A DNA stretch of 64,000 nucleotides from Candidula unifasciata (GCA_905116865.2 CAJHNH020001139.1:150001-214000), one strand, 5' to 3'. Numbered from the stretch's first letter, positions 1-11,420 are shown. The notes: a model not told the origin generated them from the letters alone. Translations and numbers: made by a program.

Positions 1-370
1 TGTATGTAAGTATTGTGTATGTAAGTATTGTGTATGTGAGTATTGTGTATGTGAGTGTTGTGTATGTGAGTGTTGTTTATGTGAGTGTTGTGTATGTGAG
101 TGTTGTGTATGTGAGTATTGTGTATGTGAGTGTTGTGTATGTGAGTGTTGTGTATGTGAGTATTGTGTATGTGAGTGTTGTGTACGTAAGTATTGTGTAT
201 GTGAGTGTTGTGTATGTAAGTATTGTGTATGTGAGTATTATGTATGTGAGTGTTGTGCATGTGAGTGTTGTGTATGTGAGTGTTGTGTATGTGAGTGTTG
301 TGAATGTGAGTGTTGTGTATGTAAGTCTTGTGTATGTGAGTATTGTGTATGTGAGTATTGTGTATGTGAG
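1..370. repeat. 15-bp minisatellite, runs off the left edge
   Basis: Unit close to tgtatgtgagtgttg, about 25 copies, with tat/tgt and gag/aag variants. Its translation is a YVSVV repeat and is not a gene. The array is cut by the window start, so its full length is unknown. Confidence 0.93.
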
Positions 371-489
371 TGTGTATCTGTTGTGTTTGTGTGTATCTGT
401 TGTGTCTGTGTGTATCTGTTGTGTTTGTGTGTATCTGTTGTGTTTGTGTGTATCTGTTGTGTTTGTGTGTATCTGTTGTGTTTGTGTGT
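371..489. repeat. 19-bp minisatellite
   Basis: Successive tatctg motifs lie exactly 19 bp apart (375, 394, 413, 432 and on), giving about six copies. It abuts the 15-bp array directly and shares its TGTGT-rich composition, so it may have grown from it. Confidence 0.9.
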
Positions 490-1197
490 GACTTCTCGAA
501 ATGGTCGAAAGGAAAATGCCTGCATGCTCAATTTATTGCCGTAAAAAAAAAGGTTGGTTCATTCAATCGTGCTTTTTTTTTTTCTTCATTTTTTTCATTT
601 AGTCATTTTAGTTAGCTCTAAAAGTGATTCTACCTCTTTAAATCTGTAAGACGAATGAGGTGGCACGAGGTACCCTCCAACCTCTGTAAACGTATCTGCG
701 TGTTCATTTGTAGGGATAGGCACTGCGTAGCTCCAGCGACGATCCAGAATGACCCCGCTAAATATTCATTCGTGATCCAACCAACACAGTTCGTTAAACG
801 AACTCAAACCCTTCAAAGTGAGTGAGTTCAACCTCACCAGGACTGCACAACGAGCGACAAAAGTTTGGTTTTACAAAATGCCTTCATTCGTATGATAATA
901 ACACGGACACAAGTATCAGTAACCCTGTTCAACCATTAGATTATGTTAGGGCCCTCGACGACAGTCGGGTGGGATTTAAAACAACAAACAGTTGCATCCC
1001 GTTTTGGGGACTAATTTTAATGTTCTCTTCACAGCGTCGGAATCTTTCAAGTCCATCCCACCCTTTACGAAAAAAAAAAATTGTTTATGTTCAACCTACT
1101 GTGAGAAGTATCGGCTATAATTATTGTCTGGTTTCTTTGTGTCATGTTGAGCGGTACTCTAGTACCTGGTGATGATTGCTGGGAGAGGGCTGACACA
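490..1197. other. Unassigned single-copy-looking DNA
   Basis: Mixed-composition sequence with short A and T runs. I see no conserved protein, RNA gene or repeat family. Short ORFs here have no recognisable content. Confidence 0.5.
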
Positions 1198-1376
<179 letters not shown>

Positions 1377-2204
1377 CGCACTTGTGCACGCCCTCGTGCT
1401 AGGTACTAGTTATGGTATACCATATAGACCCTTCGAAGCGCGAGACAAACGACTTAACGGCTTTACTGCGGACAGCAGAGAACAGCACCCTCTCCCCCAC
1501 CAACGTTAGGCTATGACTGTCTAATCCCCAACAACAAACAGTAGGGAGAAACAGCAGCAATGATCCCCAACAATAAGCAATAAAAAGGGGAAGAAAAAAA
1601 ACAACAACAATGAAACATGCAAATAAATACCTCATTGCTCAAAGCTGCCACAGATTACCCCACTGCGTTCATATTTGAGCCACTAATCAAAATTCTCAAA
1701 GGTATTTCATGTTTTCATCAATCCAATATACTCACACTTCCTTCTGTTTGTTATCTTTGCGCATGTCTTTTTCACATTCTACTTCCTGTCCCGAAAACGT
1801 CCAATTAAATTTGAGAAAATCCCGCAGTGAATTCATTTCCATTTACTTTAAGCACTCTTGCGGGAAAACCAGAATACTAATTATGGTTACATGTTGGCAG
1901 AAAATGTTCAGTGAAGTGTGCATTTTTATTTGTTTGAAACCAACCAGGCATAAGTTAATCCATCAAAAGAAAGCCAAAGCATGTGGTTTAGTTTATATAA
2001 AACTATATATGGGAATAATCTGTGTATTATGATGACTGTAAAGAAGTAATCATGTATAACGTGACTGTTTTTAAGTTTAAAAGAGTATTTTACTGTTGGA
2101 TTTAATTAATTCTACAGCGATCGTGTCATCGCAACTTTTTTCGCCTCAGTGACTAGGTAGTTAAGTTCTTTCCTGGGAAAATTGTGAAAAAAAAAAAAAA
2201 AAAA
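1377..2204. other. Unassigned AT-rich DNA ending in a poly-A run
   Basis: No family recognised. A run of 18 A lies at 2187-2204, just upstream of the LINE remnant that follows. It could be the tail of an unrecognised insertion. Confidence 0.45.
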
Positions 2205-2275
2205 TTGTCACGTTTAACCAGCATTCTCGTTGCACGACGGCAGTGGAAACGATTTAACGAAAAATCAACACAACC

Positions 2276-3472
2276 ATGAAGAAATGGCTTGGTGCGCCAC
2301 CTTGTCTGACCGACGTGGCTCTGTATTGTATGCAGACTAAGCTGGTACTCCAATTCAAGTCAATAACCGAAGAGTTTAAAGTCGGCAAGGTGAGACTCGT
2401 GATGAAGCTGCGAGAGTCCTCAGACCCCATAGCAGCAGCTGTCCAGCCCGCTCTGAAGACAGGTACGAAGTAGAAGGACCTAGATGTGATAGAATCTGTC
2501 CAGGAAACACTAAAATTGAAAGAAGTCATGGGGTACACACAAACCGACTGACGGGGCCAAGGGCACGGGAAAGTCAGTTGGTGGTCAAAAGTCTCTGTGA
2601 AAGAACGCAGAGACATGGTGCTAGAGCAGATCAGGAACACCGAAAACGAAACTCGGGTTCAAAAAGCAGAGCAGCAGTCGCAGTAAGGTCAGTGGATCGG
2701 CCTAGAGAGCGCCTTGCCAGGAACACTCGCATGGGATGAGATCTGGTGAATGGCCCCGCTGCGACTGAGCTTTGTAATCAGATCTGCCTACGACGTATAA
2801 CCCTCCGAGCCAATGTGCTGAAATGCGACCACCGACCCGACATGCCCTCTCTGCAGAGCGAAGCAGACCCTCGAGCACGTATTGTCTGAGTGCAGGAAAG
2901 CCCTAAAACAGTGACGGTATACATGGCGACACAATGAAGTCCTAAAAGAGTTAGCGGGCATTGTGAACCAAGCCAGGACGAAGGCCAACGGGAGGGCCAG
3001 TTCTTCCGTTACCCCCATGCGCTTCCTCAAAACTGGGCAAATCTACAAAGGTACGAGAAACAAAGTCGCATACACTCCATCAGTACTTGACTGTGTGAGT
3101 GACTGGCTACTGGCTTTCGACCTGCCTGGTCGCGAGAAGTACCCAGAATTAATCCGGAAGACCGGCCTGCGACCCGACATAGTCCTATACTCTGCGGAGA
3201 AACTTCAGCTCATCCTGATCTAGCTGACGGTACCGTATGAGTCGCGAATGGACGAAAATCACATGTACAAGCTCGAAAAGTACAGTGATGTCACGAGAGG
3301 TCTGAGGAGAGACGAAGCGTACGCAGTAACAATATTCCCCGTCGAGGTAGGCGCAAGAGGTCTTATTTCCACTTCAAATTTTAATGTGCTAAAGCAGCTC
3401 GGCTTGCGAGAAAATCAGCGTAAACGGGCCCTAAAACAGCTGGGTGAAGCTGCTGAGAGAGCTTTGAGCTGA
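2276..3472 (+). pseudogene. 3' part of a restriction-endonuclease-type LINE, dead
   Basis: One reading frame of 399 codons runs through the whole stretch with eight internal stops (2471, 2549, 2684, 2747, 2798, 2819, 2912, 3221) and no frameshift. It starts after the reverse-transcriptase core. The order is a linker, then a zinc knuckle CPLC-x7-H-x4-C around 2845-2890, then a block reading RPDIVLYS followed by LTVPYE. In LINEs of the R2/R4/NeSL/Hero/CRE type this arrangement is the C-terminal restriction-like endonuclease that nicks the target DNA, with an RPD-x12-14-E active site. Here the expected glutamate is the stop at 3221. The frame ends at the TGA at 3470-3472. The element is 5' truncated and non-functional. 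Family placement is from memory of the motif order. Confidence 0.85.
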
Positions 3473-3745
3473 CTCTGGACACAACGAAACGTTACAATAA
3501 GACAGGCCTCTGAAGGCTGGTCTAGGCCCCTGATAGGAAAGAACTTAACATCTCTTCAAAAGCCGAAGTCCCAAGTGTCTGTCAATGTGTACGACCACAG
3601 CACAAGAGCCCGCTCAAACTACGGTATACACATACTATGGGGGCAATGGTGCCAGCTACAGCTTGTTATTCGACTTTGAAAGGTAGATTTTGCAACCGCA
3701 GCGACAATACACCACCGATAAAAGAATCAAATCTCACCAGTACCT
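3473..3745 (+). other. Probable 3' UTR of the LINE remnant
   Basis: Non-coding sequence directly after the LINE frame. No poly-A or other clear 3' end is visible before the hAT MITE target duplication begins at 3746. Confidence 0.4.
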
Positions 3746-3753
3746 GTTGATAC

Positions 3754-4236
3754 TAGAGCTGTACCGAACAAACGCTTCGGGCTGAATAGTGGACCTAATA
3801 ACTATTCGGTATTCGGCCGAATACTTCGGTGGGGCCGAATACGAATAGTTTCCTTATATATGCTTCTGTAAACACTGCCTTAATGCTGAAAACATGGAAC
3901 GATTGGTTTTGTTAAAAGCTAATGCAGCTTTCCTGCATTAACTAAGCTGTCAGTGACAATTTACAGGTTTGGTTTCTTGTTATAATACTTACTTCATTCC
4001 TAGTTATTAGTTACCACAGACTGAAGGATGCAAAACATAAAATGTTTTTAAATGTTTACTATTCTGTGCTACATTTTGTGTAGTAAAAGTTCAGCGTACA
4101 TTTGACATTATGCATGTTTTTTTTTAAAGATTTATTTATATGCTATACGCTATTTGTATTCGTATTCGGCCAAATAGTTAGTCCAGTTATTTGTATTCGG
4201 CCGAAAAGGGATAATCACCTATTCGGTACAGCTCTA
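3754..4236. mobile_element. hAT-superfamily MITE, 483 bp, intact ends
   Basis: Perfect 15-bp terminal inverted repeats tagagctgtaccgaa (3754-3768) and ttcggtacagctcta (4222-4236). They are flanked by a perfect 8-bp target-site duplication gttgatac (3746-3753 and 4237-4244). Eight-base duplications and TAGAGCTG-like ends are hallmarks of hAT elements. Near each end are nested attcggccgaata-type palindromes. There is no transposase, so it must be mobilised in trans. Exact ends and duplication indicate a fairly recent insertion. Confidence 0.92.
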
Positions 4237-4269
4237 GTTGATACACCTTCGTCTCGTCCGATAATACGT

Positions 4270-4512
4270 TTTTATAAGGAGTAGAAAATTATAGGGAAGA
4301 GAAAAAGTTGGTAAGAAACAACAATTAGTTTATTTTAGCTTTACAAAATCGATCACAATAAACAAACAAAGGACGTTGCGGCGATTAGCCTTCATCAGCA
4401 CATAAAGGATAACACAGTACACATACACAAAAAGGCTCTAACTATGAAGTGACTACATAGGACTCTAATGTATAGAAAAAATGATACTCATCTAGTGTCC
4501 CTGGCAAAAAAA
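4270..4512 (-). mobile_element. Short retroelement insertion, Penelope-like tail suspected
   Basis: The insert is bounded by the same 15-bp sequence cgtccgataatacgt at 4255-4269 and 4513-4527, a target-site duplication. On the minus strand it carries a ctgatgaaggc...cgcaacgtcc segment like the hammerhead motif of Penelope-like elements, followed by an AT-rich tail. No protein remains, which fits a 5'-truncated copy. The insertion itself is well supported; the family is inference. Confidence 0.7.
4371..4400 (-). ncRNA. Degenerate hammerhead-ribozyme-like core
   Basis: The minus strand reads ctgatga, then a short stem-II-like ggctaatcgcc, then gcaa, then cgtcc. Active type I hammerheads have CUGAUGA and GAAA. 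Here the second core element is GCAA, which should abolish cleavage. The position inside a short retroelement insertion fits the hammerheads known in Penelope-like elements. Confidence 0.4.
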
Positions 4513-4527
4513 CGTCCGATAATACGT

Positions 4528-5405
4528 ATCCGATTAAGCTAAGCAGAAGATTTACAGGGGCGCGGCCTCATGACCCTGGCTGGCCCACCTTCCGAGATTG
4601 TTTAGGATGGTTACGGGCCAAAACAATTGTCGACCGAGGACCTTCTACTGATGACCGGTAGACTCCTGCTGTGTATGCTCCCCTGTGTTTTCTTATCATT
4701 TTTCGTTGGTTTTCCTGTCCGTCTTTTGCATTCTTTGCATTTTTCTCAGAAAACACATCTCTGTGGCGAGTAAATGTTTTTCAGCTTGGTTTCAGCGGGC
4801 AATTTTACGTTCAGTAGTTTGCCATTACTCTCCAAACGGTCGGCTCAGAAAATCCCTGTCGAAATCAACACAAGGTGGTCTGCTGTCCGCAACCGTGCAC
4901 TCATAATTAAAGACAGCGTTCGTAACGCTTACTCCATCAAACACCATTAGCCAGACATAATTATGAAGCACTAATAGCTGCCAAAGGCCACATAACCGGA
5001 AATCCATTAACACATTTATCGATAATATCATTTGTTTATTTATTCAGTGCAGCGTGGATCTATTGCCTCTCGGCACAGTCACATCCCTTGAAGGCTTCTC
5101 TGTTATGTGATTGATCTCCCCTGGACTTCACTGGTCTTTGAACTGTGTGCTTTCCATTCCTTTTATTCTTTTTTTCCCCCTGCACTTCATCCTCCCCATC
5201 TTCCCTTCCTTTTATTATTTATTTTTAACTCCTTTTGATATTCCTTATATCTGACTTCCCCCTCTGTCTGTTTCAGGCTCTCCCGCATACAGTCATTCCT
5301 TCCTTCGTCTAATCCTTCATACAAAAATAAAAAACTGTTTTGAGTCATTCAGATAAAGGATGTTGCGCGCTTTAAAAAAATCACAAAAATGACCTTAGCT
5401 GAGTG
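4528..5405. other. Mostly unassigned; contains a dispersed repeat copy
   Basis: Apart from the repeat at 4785-4885, this is T-rich and pyrimidine-rich DNA (notably 5150-5290) with no recognised gene. Confidence 0.4.
4785..4885 (+). repeat. Dispersed repeat, copy 1 (second copy at 60300)
   Basis: Shares cagtagtttgcc, ctgtcgaaatcaa and gcggtctgctgtc-like blocks in the same order and spacing with 60300-60400. A weaker match to the first block lies near 61795. The family is unidentified. Confidence 0.6.
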
Positions 5406-5407
5406 GA

Positions 5408-6437
5408 TAGTATGAACTCCTGATGGTATGAACTGCTGATGGTATGAACTGCTGATGGTATGAACTGCTGATGGTATGAACTGCTGATGGTATTACTGCT
5501 GATGGTATGAACTGCTGATGGTATGAACTGCTGATGGTATGAACTGCTGATGGTATGAACTGCTGATGGTATAACTGCTGATGGCTGATGGTATTAACTG
5601 CTGATGGCTGATGGTAATAACTGCTGATGGCTGATGGTATTAACTGCTGATGGCTGATGGTAATAACTGCTGATGGCTGATGGTATTAACTGCTGATGGC
5701 TGATGGTATTACCTGCTGATGGTATTAACTGCTAATGGTATTAATTGCTAAAGATATTAACTGCTGATGGTATGAACTGCTGATGGTATAACTGCTGATG
5801 GCTGATGGTATTAACTGCTGATGGTATAACTGCTGATGGCTGATGGTATTAACTGCTGATGGCTGATGGTAATAACTGCTGATGGCTGATGGTATTAACT
5901 GCTGATGGCTGATGGTAATAACTGCTGATGGCTGATGGTATTAACTGCTGATGGTATAACTGCTGATGATATGAACTGCTGATGGTATAACTGCTGATGA
6001 TATGAACTGCTGATGGTATAACTGCTGATGGCTGATGGTATTAACTGCTGATGGCTGATGGTATTACCTGCTGATGGTATTAACTGCTAATGGTATTAAC
6101 TGCTAAAGATATTAACTGCTGATGGTTATAACTGCTGATGGCAACAACTGCTGATGGCTGATGGTATTAACTGCTGATGATATTAACTATTGATGGCTGA
6201 TGGTATTAACTGCTGATGGTATTAACTGCTAATGGTATTAACTGTTACTGGTATTAACTTCTGATGGCTGATGGTATTACTTGCTGATGGAATTAATTTC
6301 TGATGGCTGATGGTATTAACTGCTGATGGTATTAACTGCTGATGGTATCAACTGCTGATGGTTTTAGCTGCTGATTGCTGATGGTATTAACTGCTGATGG
6401 CTGATTTTATTAACTGTTGATGGCTGATAGTTTTACC
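5408..6437. repeat. Composite 16/23-bp minisatellite, about 1 kb
   Basis: Basic unit ctgctgatggtatgaa (16 bp). In many units an extra ctgatgg (7 bp) is inserted, giving 23 bp. The left half is mainly tatgaa units and later parts tattaa or taataa, so variants have spread in blocks. Confidence 0.92.
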
Positions 6438-6459
6438 TGCGTTCGAAATGTCGAACGCA
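6438..6459. other. Perfect 9-bp hairpin at the minisatellite edge
   Basis: tgcgttcga, a 4-base loop aatg, then tcgaacgca, followed by a T run at 6465. It lies exactly where the minisatellite stops. No function can be assigned. Confidence 0.6.
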
Positions 6460-7545
6460 ATTAGTTTTTTTTTAAACCCCACCCAGACTGGTATAACTTC
6501 TTTCTTTACCACCTAACCGATTTATGCATGCTTGTCCTCGTTTAATATCTCCTTCCAACAGGCAGTTGTCCGTCGACTCTGTTGCCTTTTTCTGAACGCA
6601 ACGTGTTCACTATGTCTGCCCTGTCCATACTTTTCCCTCCACTAACCACTGCAGACACGGCCAGTCAGTCGGCTCTTTCATTACCTTGGAAGCGGGGGGA
6701 GGGCAATATTAATTCAGTTTAGATTGTTCTTCTTCGGCGGTAACCCATAACAGAATGGTCACGGCGCCATATTGTGGTACACAGCTAGTTTGTGATATCT
6801 GCGCCTTTCGGCCCATTTGACTTCTTATAATCGCTTTTGACGACATTTTTGTTAGAGAGCAGCTGCTTAATCCCCCCCCCCCCCCCTTTCTATCTTAACG
6901 TTTCGACGGAAACCCACGTGAGGTAAATGGAGGTTGAAAGAAGACCGTTCACTAGGTAACGTTTGGTTCAGGACGTAAGCCCGCTCATCTTGTGAGTTGA
7001 CCTTCTACTTAATAGCAGGGGCGTCAATGGAAAGAAACACTGGTACTGCTCCTAAAGGAGGAAGAAGGAGAGGGGAGTGGGGGCAGTCACAGTCCTCTTA
7101 CATATTTTCGAGTGGGGAGAGATATGGATAAGCGGTTTAAGTGCACAATAAAAATAAATTGTATAAGCGCATGCGATCATAATACATTGTTTGAATGCAT
7201 AGGAATGATAAAACATTGTTTAAGTACATTATAATAATATTAGTAATAATATTATTAAGAGCACTAATGTTATTAATAATGTATTGAATGCCCATAAATA
7301 TACTAATATATTTCAAATTATATGAAACGTATAAATAAATACTTCAACAGAGAACATCTTTACACGGTTTGATGGGTCGCTTAATGTCCTTGTAAGTTTT
7401 CTATGGTGGAGGGGTGAGTGAGTATGGGGAGGAAGGGCACTAAAAGGACTCAACCCCGAAGTTCCGAACCATGGGTTCTGGGTTTCCCACCCATCGCAAG
7501 GTGAGGTTTTTGAAACTGATCTTTGCTACTACGCCGACCTAGACT
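6460..7545. other. Unassigned DNA with a C homopolymer
   Basis: Contains a C run near 6872-6888 and AT-rich stretches around 7190-7330. No gene or known repeat recognised. Confidence 0.45.
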
Positions 7546-7835
7546 CAAATTACGGTTATCCCCATATGGGTTCCAGGGCCCTATGGCGAAGAAAACAAGA
7601 ATAGACACACTGCCTACACAAAAAGCATGTCGTAAGAGTCTACTAATTGGGAGCTTCCTTCAAAGTCGGAGTGCATCTGCCCGAGCCGCAAGAAATAATA
7701 AACTACACACAAATAAGCCAGTAAAACGGATGTGCACCCAAATCCCCGGCCGTGACACAACGCCAAAGTCAAAGTGGACGAACAGCCAGAAGTTTCCACC
7801 AGAGCTTACAGCCGGTTAACAAAGCAGAAGAAATG
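7546..7835 (+). repeat. Dispersed family A, near full length
   Basis: About 270-290 bp, starting near gggttccagggcc and ending in acagccggttaac plus a gaagaa-type tail. Shared landmarks are aacaagaatagac, gcatgtcgtaagagt, attgggagcttcc, agtgcatctgcc and aaaacggatgtgcac. At least 15 full or partial copies occur in the window on both strands. The simple 3' tail suggests a SINE or a LINE 3' end, but no polymerase III boxes are clear. Confidence 0.8.
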
Positions 7836-8075
7836 AACGTTAAAAATTATTAGAGGAAGACAAGAAGGTCGGCTGCATATTGAACACACCATTCGTGTAA
7901 ACTTGCTGGTATAAATTTTAAGATGTGTGTTTTGCAGAAGCCTGTAGAGGTAGATTTGTCAGACTGTAACATTTGTTGCGTGTCTTATGAGATGATGACT
8001 TGAGAGGTTGGATGAGACAGTCAACTCATCTAGTAGAAAACTGTAACATCCAACAAATCATGGCAACATCTAGAA

Positions 8076-8314
8076 CAGCGGTTCTCAACCTATGGGTCGC
8101 GACCTTTTGTGTGTGTTGTGTGTGTTTGTGTGTGTGTGTGTGTGTGTGGGTCGAACATCCCTTTCACGTGGGTTGCCTAAGAACATCGGAAAAGACATAT
8201 TCATTGAAGTTATAAAGTAGTAAGGACATTTTTTTTTTTTAAATGTTAAGAGGTCGCCACAACACAAGGAACTGTATTAAAGGGTCGGGGCAATAGACAG
8301 GTTGGGCACCACTG
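8076..8314 (+). mobile_element. SPIN-like hAT MITE, copy 1
   Basis: Ends cagcggttctcaacct and aggttgggcaccactg, with an 8-bp duplication atctagaa/atatagaa (one mismatch) at 8068-8075 and 8315-8322. Internal landmarks are gggtcgcgacc, aagaacatcgg, gtcgccacaacac and aactgtattaaagggtcg. These match, from memory, the consensus of the SPIN group of hAT MITEs. A GT microsatellite has expanded inside it at 8108-8148. Confidence 0.85.
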
Positions 8315-8322
8315 ATATAGAA

Positions 8323-8825
8323 GGGCTCTAAGGGACTGGTTGACGCCTTGTCTGGAGTCGACAGAAAATTAGTAGTAGCAGCAGCAGCACTAGAAGAAGA
8401 AAGAGAGACAGACGGAGAGGAGGAAGAAGAGGAGGAGACGGACAACAAGGAGAAGATGAAAAAGAAGAGAACGATTTGACCCACTTTAATGTTCAGTTAT
8501 TTGCCGTCCACTCAAGCAAACTTTGTCATGTAATCCACGGCCTATTTTACAGAAACAATGCCCACAATTGTAGATTTGAAAAGTGGTGAAAAGACAATGT
8601 AACCAGAGCTGCGACGGGAACCCGTACAATCACAGTATCGAATTTCACACAAATACGTCGTCTCCTATGGTTAGGCAGCAAGCCACTTGTTTTGTTCTCT
8701 TGCATATTTTAATGATTGAATCGTGTAATTCAAACCGCTTTGGGTTACCATAAAACTTTAAAGCCTTTTCGAAAATGTCAAAAGTATAATGAACGAAACG
8801 TGAACGTTAGACGCCTACAGACGAC
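8323..8825. other. Unassigned DNA with a purine-rich patch
   Basis: A gaagaagaggag-rich stretch at 8390-8470 is simple sequence. The rest is featureless. Confidence 0.4.
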
Positions 8826-10019
8826 CAGGGTTCTCAAATTGGCATTTTTGATGCCAGATTCCATACATTTGGTGTATTTGAAATTGAACTAGCATAAGAT
8901 TATGAACTGGCATGTTTTGGCATATTTTGATTTTTCCTGGCTTTTTAAAAAAAAAAATCAAGATGTGCTTACATTTTCCTTATGGTTCCTCCGTTAGAAA
9001 AACGCAGATTTACTAAAAACAATGTAGACCTACAGTTTTTTTAAAATTTTGATTTGACTTTGTTGTGATATTCTGGTACGGACTAACAGAGATTCGCGCC
9101 ATTTTTTTAAATTGTATTTGTTGTCTTCCTAAACGGATCGTGACTTCAATAAACTAAGGCCTTCTGTAATTTATGTAAATCTACTAGAATAAATGCAGGA
9201 TATAAAACCAAAACCTACCACTGGTACCAAGAGATTCAGACTGTTCAGAAACTACTTGATGACAGAAAATAGAGAGGATATAGACCTAGTTCTATTTGTG
9301 ATAGATGTTATTACTTTTACCATTGGCCACGTCATCCCTAAAAATGGAAAGCATCTTATGACATCGCAGGTATAATAGTAATCGGAAGAAAACATACCCA
9401 CGGCTCAAAAGATCTTCAGATGGATCAGAGGCAGCATACTGCAAACTGTGTCAGTGAACTGTTGCACCAAGAATTAGTAGCACATCAAATCATGAAAAAT
9501 CCAAAAACACAGGAGGAAAACTCTGTCAAAAAGCCAGTCACAGCTTATTACAACAATGACACCTAGGCAAAGTAATGATAAAGAGTTGCAACTTGCTGTA
9601 GGTATGACCTGCCATAGTGCAATAAGCACAGTTGATCATCTAAGTGAAATCATGAGAGCACATGGTCGGGGAAGAACATTGGAGCACATACAGTTGCATA
9701 TAACTAAATGTTAATGCCTAATAACAAATATTATATCGCCTGCACTTAAGGATGACCTTACTGATAATTTTAGAAACAAGAAATATGCCATCATTATAGA
9801 TGAGTTGCAAAGACGTCACCCCATCTGAGAAAATGCTTAAAGATTTTACATCCGAAAAGGTTTACGCTGTGTCTTCCACTGGTTCCAGTGAGGATGACGG
9901 TGGAGAATTCAGAGCTTTTGATATGAAGCGAGAACAATGTTACACTTTATTTGGCATTTTCTGGCATATTGTGGGTAATGGTATGGCATAAAATAATTTT
10001 TTTCTATCTTTCACCCCTG
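8826..10019 (+). mobile_element. Decayed hAT element with transposase remnants
   Basis: The left end cagggttctcaaa is of hAT type and the right end is ttcacccctg. The 8 bases outside are cagacgac (8818-8825) and cggacgac (10020-10027), seven of eight matching. Inside, in broken plus-strand frames, are AYCKLC followed by NHEKS (a BED-type zinc finger remnant, about 9435-9510), then a DHLSEIMRAHGRG block (about 9635), then KYAIIIDE (about 9785). In hAT transposases the last block carries the first catalytic aspartate. Frameshifts and stops separate these blocks and the C-terminal dimerisation domain is missing, so the copy is dead. Element limits are less certain than for the MITEs because the terminal repeats are weak. 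Confidence 0.65.
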
Positions 10020-10104
10020 CGGACGACGCGTTTATCAGCATTCAAACCGAGGACTAGGATAATCCATTAGGGCTTGGTCAGGTAGGCACCTCATTATCTT
10101 CTTC

Positions 10105-10137
10105 TCCTTCTTGTTCACCTGCTGTAAACTCCGTTGT
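10105..10137 (-). repeat. Family A 3' fragment
   Basis: Short match, in reverse orientation, to the gttcacc-gctgtaaactccg end of family A. It stops abruptly. Confidence 0.45.
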
Positions 10138-10358
10138 TGTTTTTGCAATATTTGTAAAGGGTCTCAGAGGCTCCCTTTATCCATACATAGGGATTCTTAA
10201 GTATTTATTTATCATCATCATCAGGTGCCTAGCCAACTGGCCAGGGCGATCATGCCTCTCCACAATCTGCGATATGCAACTGCGTCTCTCAGTTGGTGTA
10301 TTGACATTCCTACACTATCATGATAAATTTATGTCAAGAATCTTCTCGCGTTGTCATT

Positions 10359-10548
10359 CAGTGGTTCTCAACCTTCCTAATGCCTTGACACTTTAATACA
10401 GTTCCTCATGTTGTGGCGACCCCAAACTGTACAATTATTTTCGTCGCTACTTTATAATTAAAATGAATATGTGTTTTGCGATGGTCTTTGGCGACCCCCC
10501 CCCCCCTTTTTTCCCCCCGTTAAAGGACCATCAAGTTGAGAGCCGCTG
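10359..10548 (-). mobile_element. SPIN-like hAT MITE, copy 2
   Basis: Reverse orientation: cagtggttctcaacctt...gttgagagccgctg. It retains cagttcctcatgttgtgg and gatggtctttggcgaccc. A C homopolymer has grown near 10494-10506. The flanking octamers do not match, so the target duplication is lost. Confidence 0.82.
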
Positions 10549-10599
10549 ATTTAAACGCATTATTTACAAGGGAAAATGCAGTGGTGGTTTCCCTTGTCT

Positions 10600-11420
10600 T
10601 TCGCCGGTTTGTTTATTACTGATTTAAGAATCGACACACCGGGCATACCCATAGGTGCTCTGTCTCCCTCAGCAAAAGACGTAAGATTTAGATGCTAACT
10701 GTTGCCGTAGCACACTGATTATGCATACGCTGATCTCTTCCACTCATCCGCCCCGCCTTGCCGGATCCACACTTAATATTCTCCTTCACATATTCTTGCC
10801 CACATTAATTCATCTAATCTCGTGTCTTCGGCCACACGTCGTTAATATTTTGTCTTCAGAATATCTCCCTTGCCCAATACGAGTGTTCCCATAGCTTTCG
10901 CAGTCAGATTATCCGCTCTTTCATTCTCTCGCACTCATGCATGCCCCGGACAGTATATCTACGTGATTCCTTGCCATGTTGGCGTACTGATACATGGTAT
11001 CTACTCATGTCACATTTGTCAATTTTTAACCTTCCGCAGTACCAACTGAGGATCAAGACACAATAATTCCTCTGATAACTTTATTTTCTGCTATCCACCT
11101 CAGTACTGCAGTGATTGCCTCCACCTCCATTCTCATGCTTGAAGCGGTAGATAAAAAAGCTCAGTTTTGTTCTGCCACAAGTTTCCCCTTCATTCTAGCT
11201 GAAAACTCCCAGCCAGATCTTACACCCCGTTGAACAGAACCATCGGTGTACACTACTGCATCATCTAGTCCAGCCTTTTCCATCTATCAGTTGTTGTACC
11301 TCTAATTCTACCATATCGTTACACCACTCTCTACATTCTCTTCCTTGTTTATGATTTACCTCAAGTAGCCGTTGTCTAACGAGACATAGCCTGTGAGGAT
11401 GAAGGCAGGAAAGGTTATAA
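10600..11420 (-). pseudogene. RNase H domain of an I-type LINE, dead
   Basis: The minus strand reads, in fragments, AVVYTDGSVQRG (first catalytic D), then SSMRMEVEAIT (catalytic E), then IRGIIVS with a disrupted third motif, then a C-terminal LASKSY-type segment. This is the ribonuclease H domain found downstream of reverse transcriptase in I-clade LINEs. Several stops and indels interrupt it. It is homologous, in opposite orientation, to 61010-61605. Confidence 0.8.
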
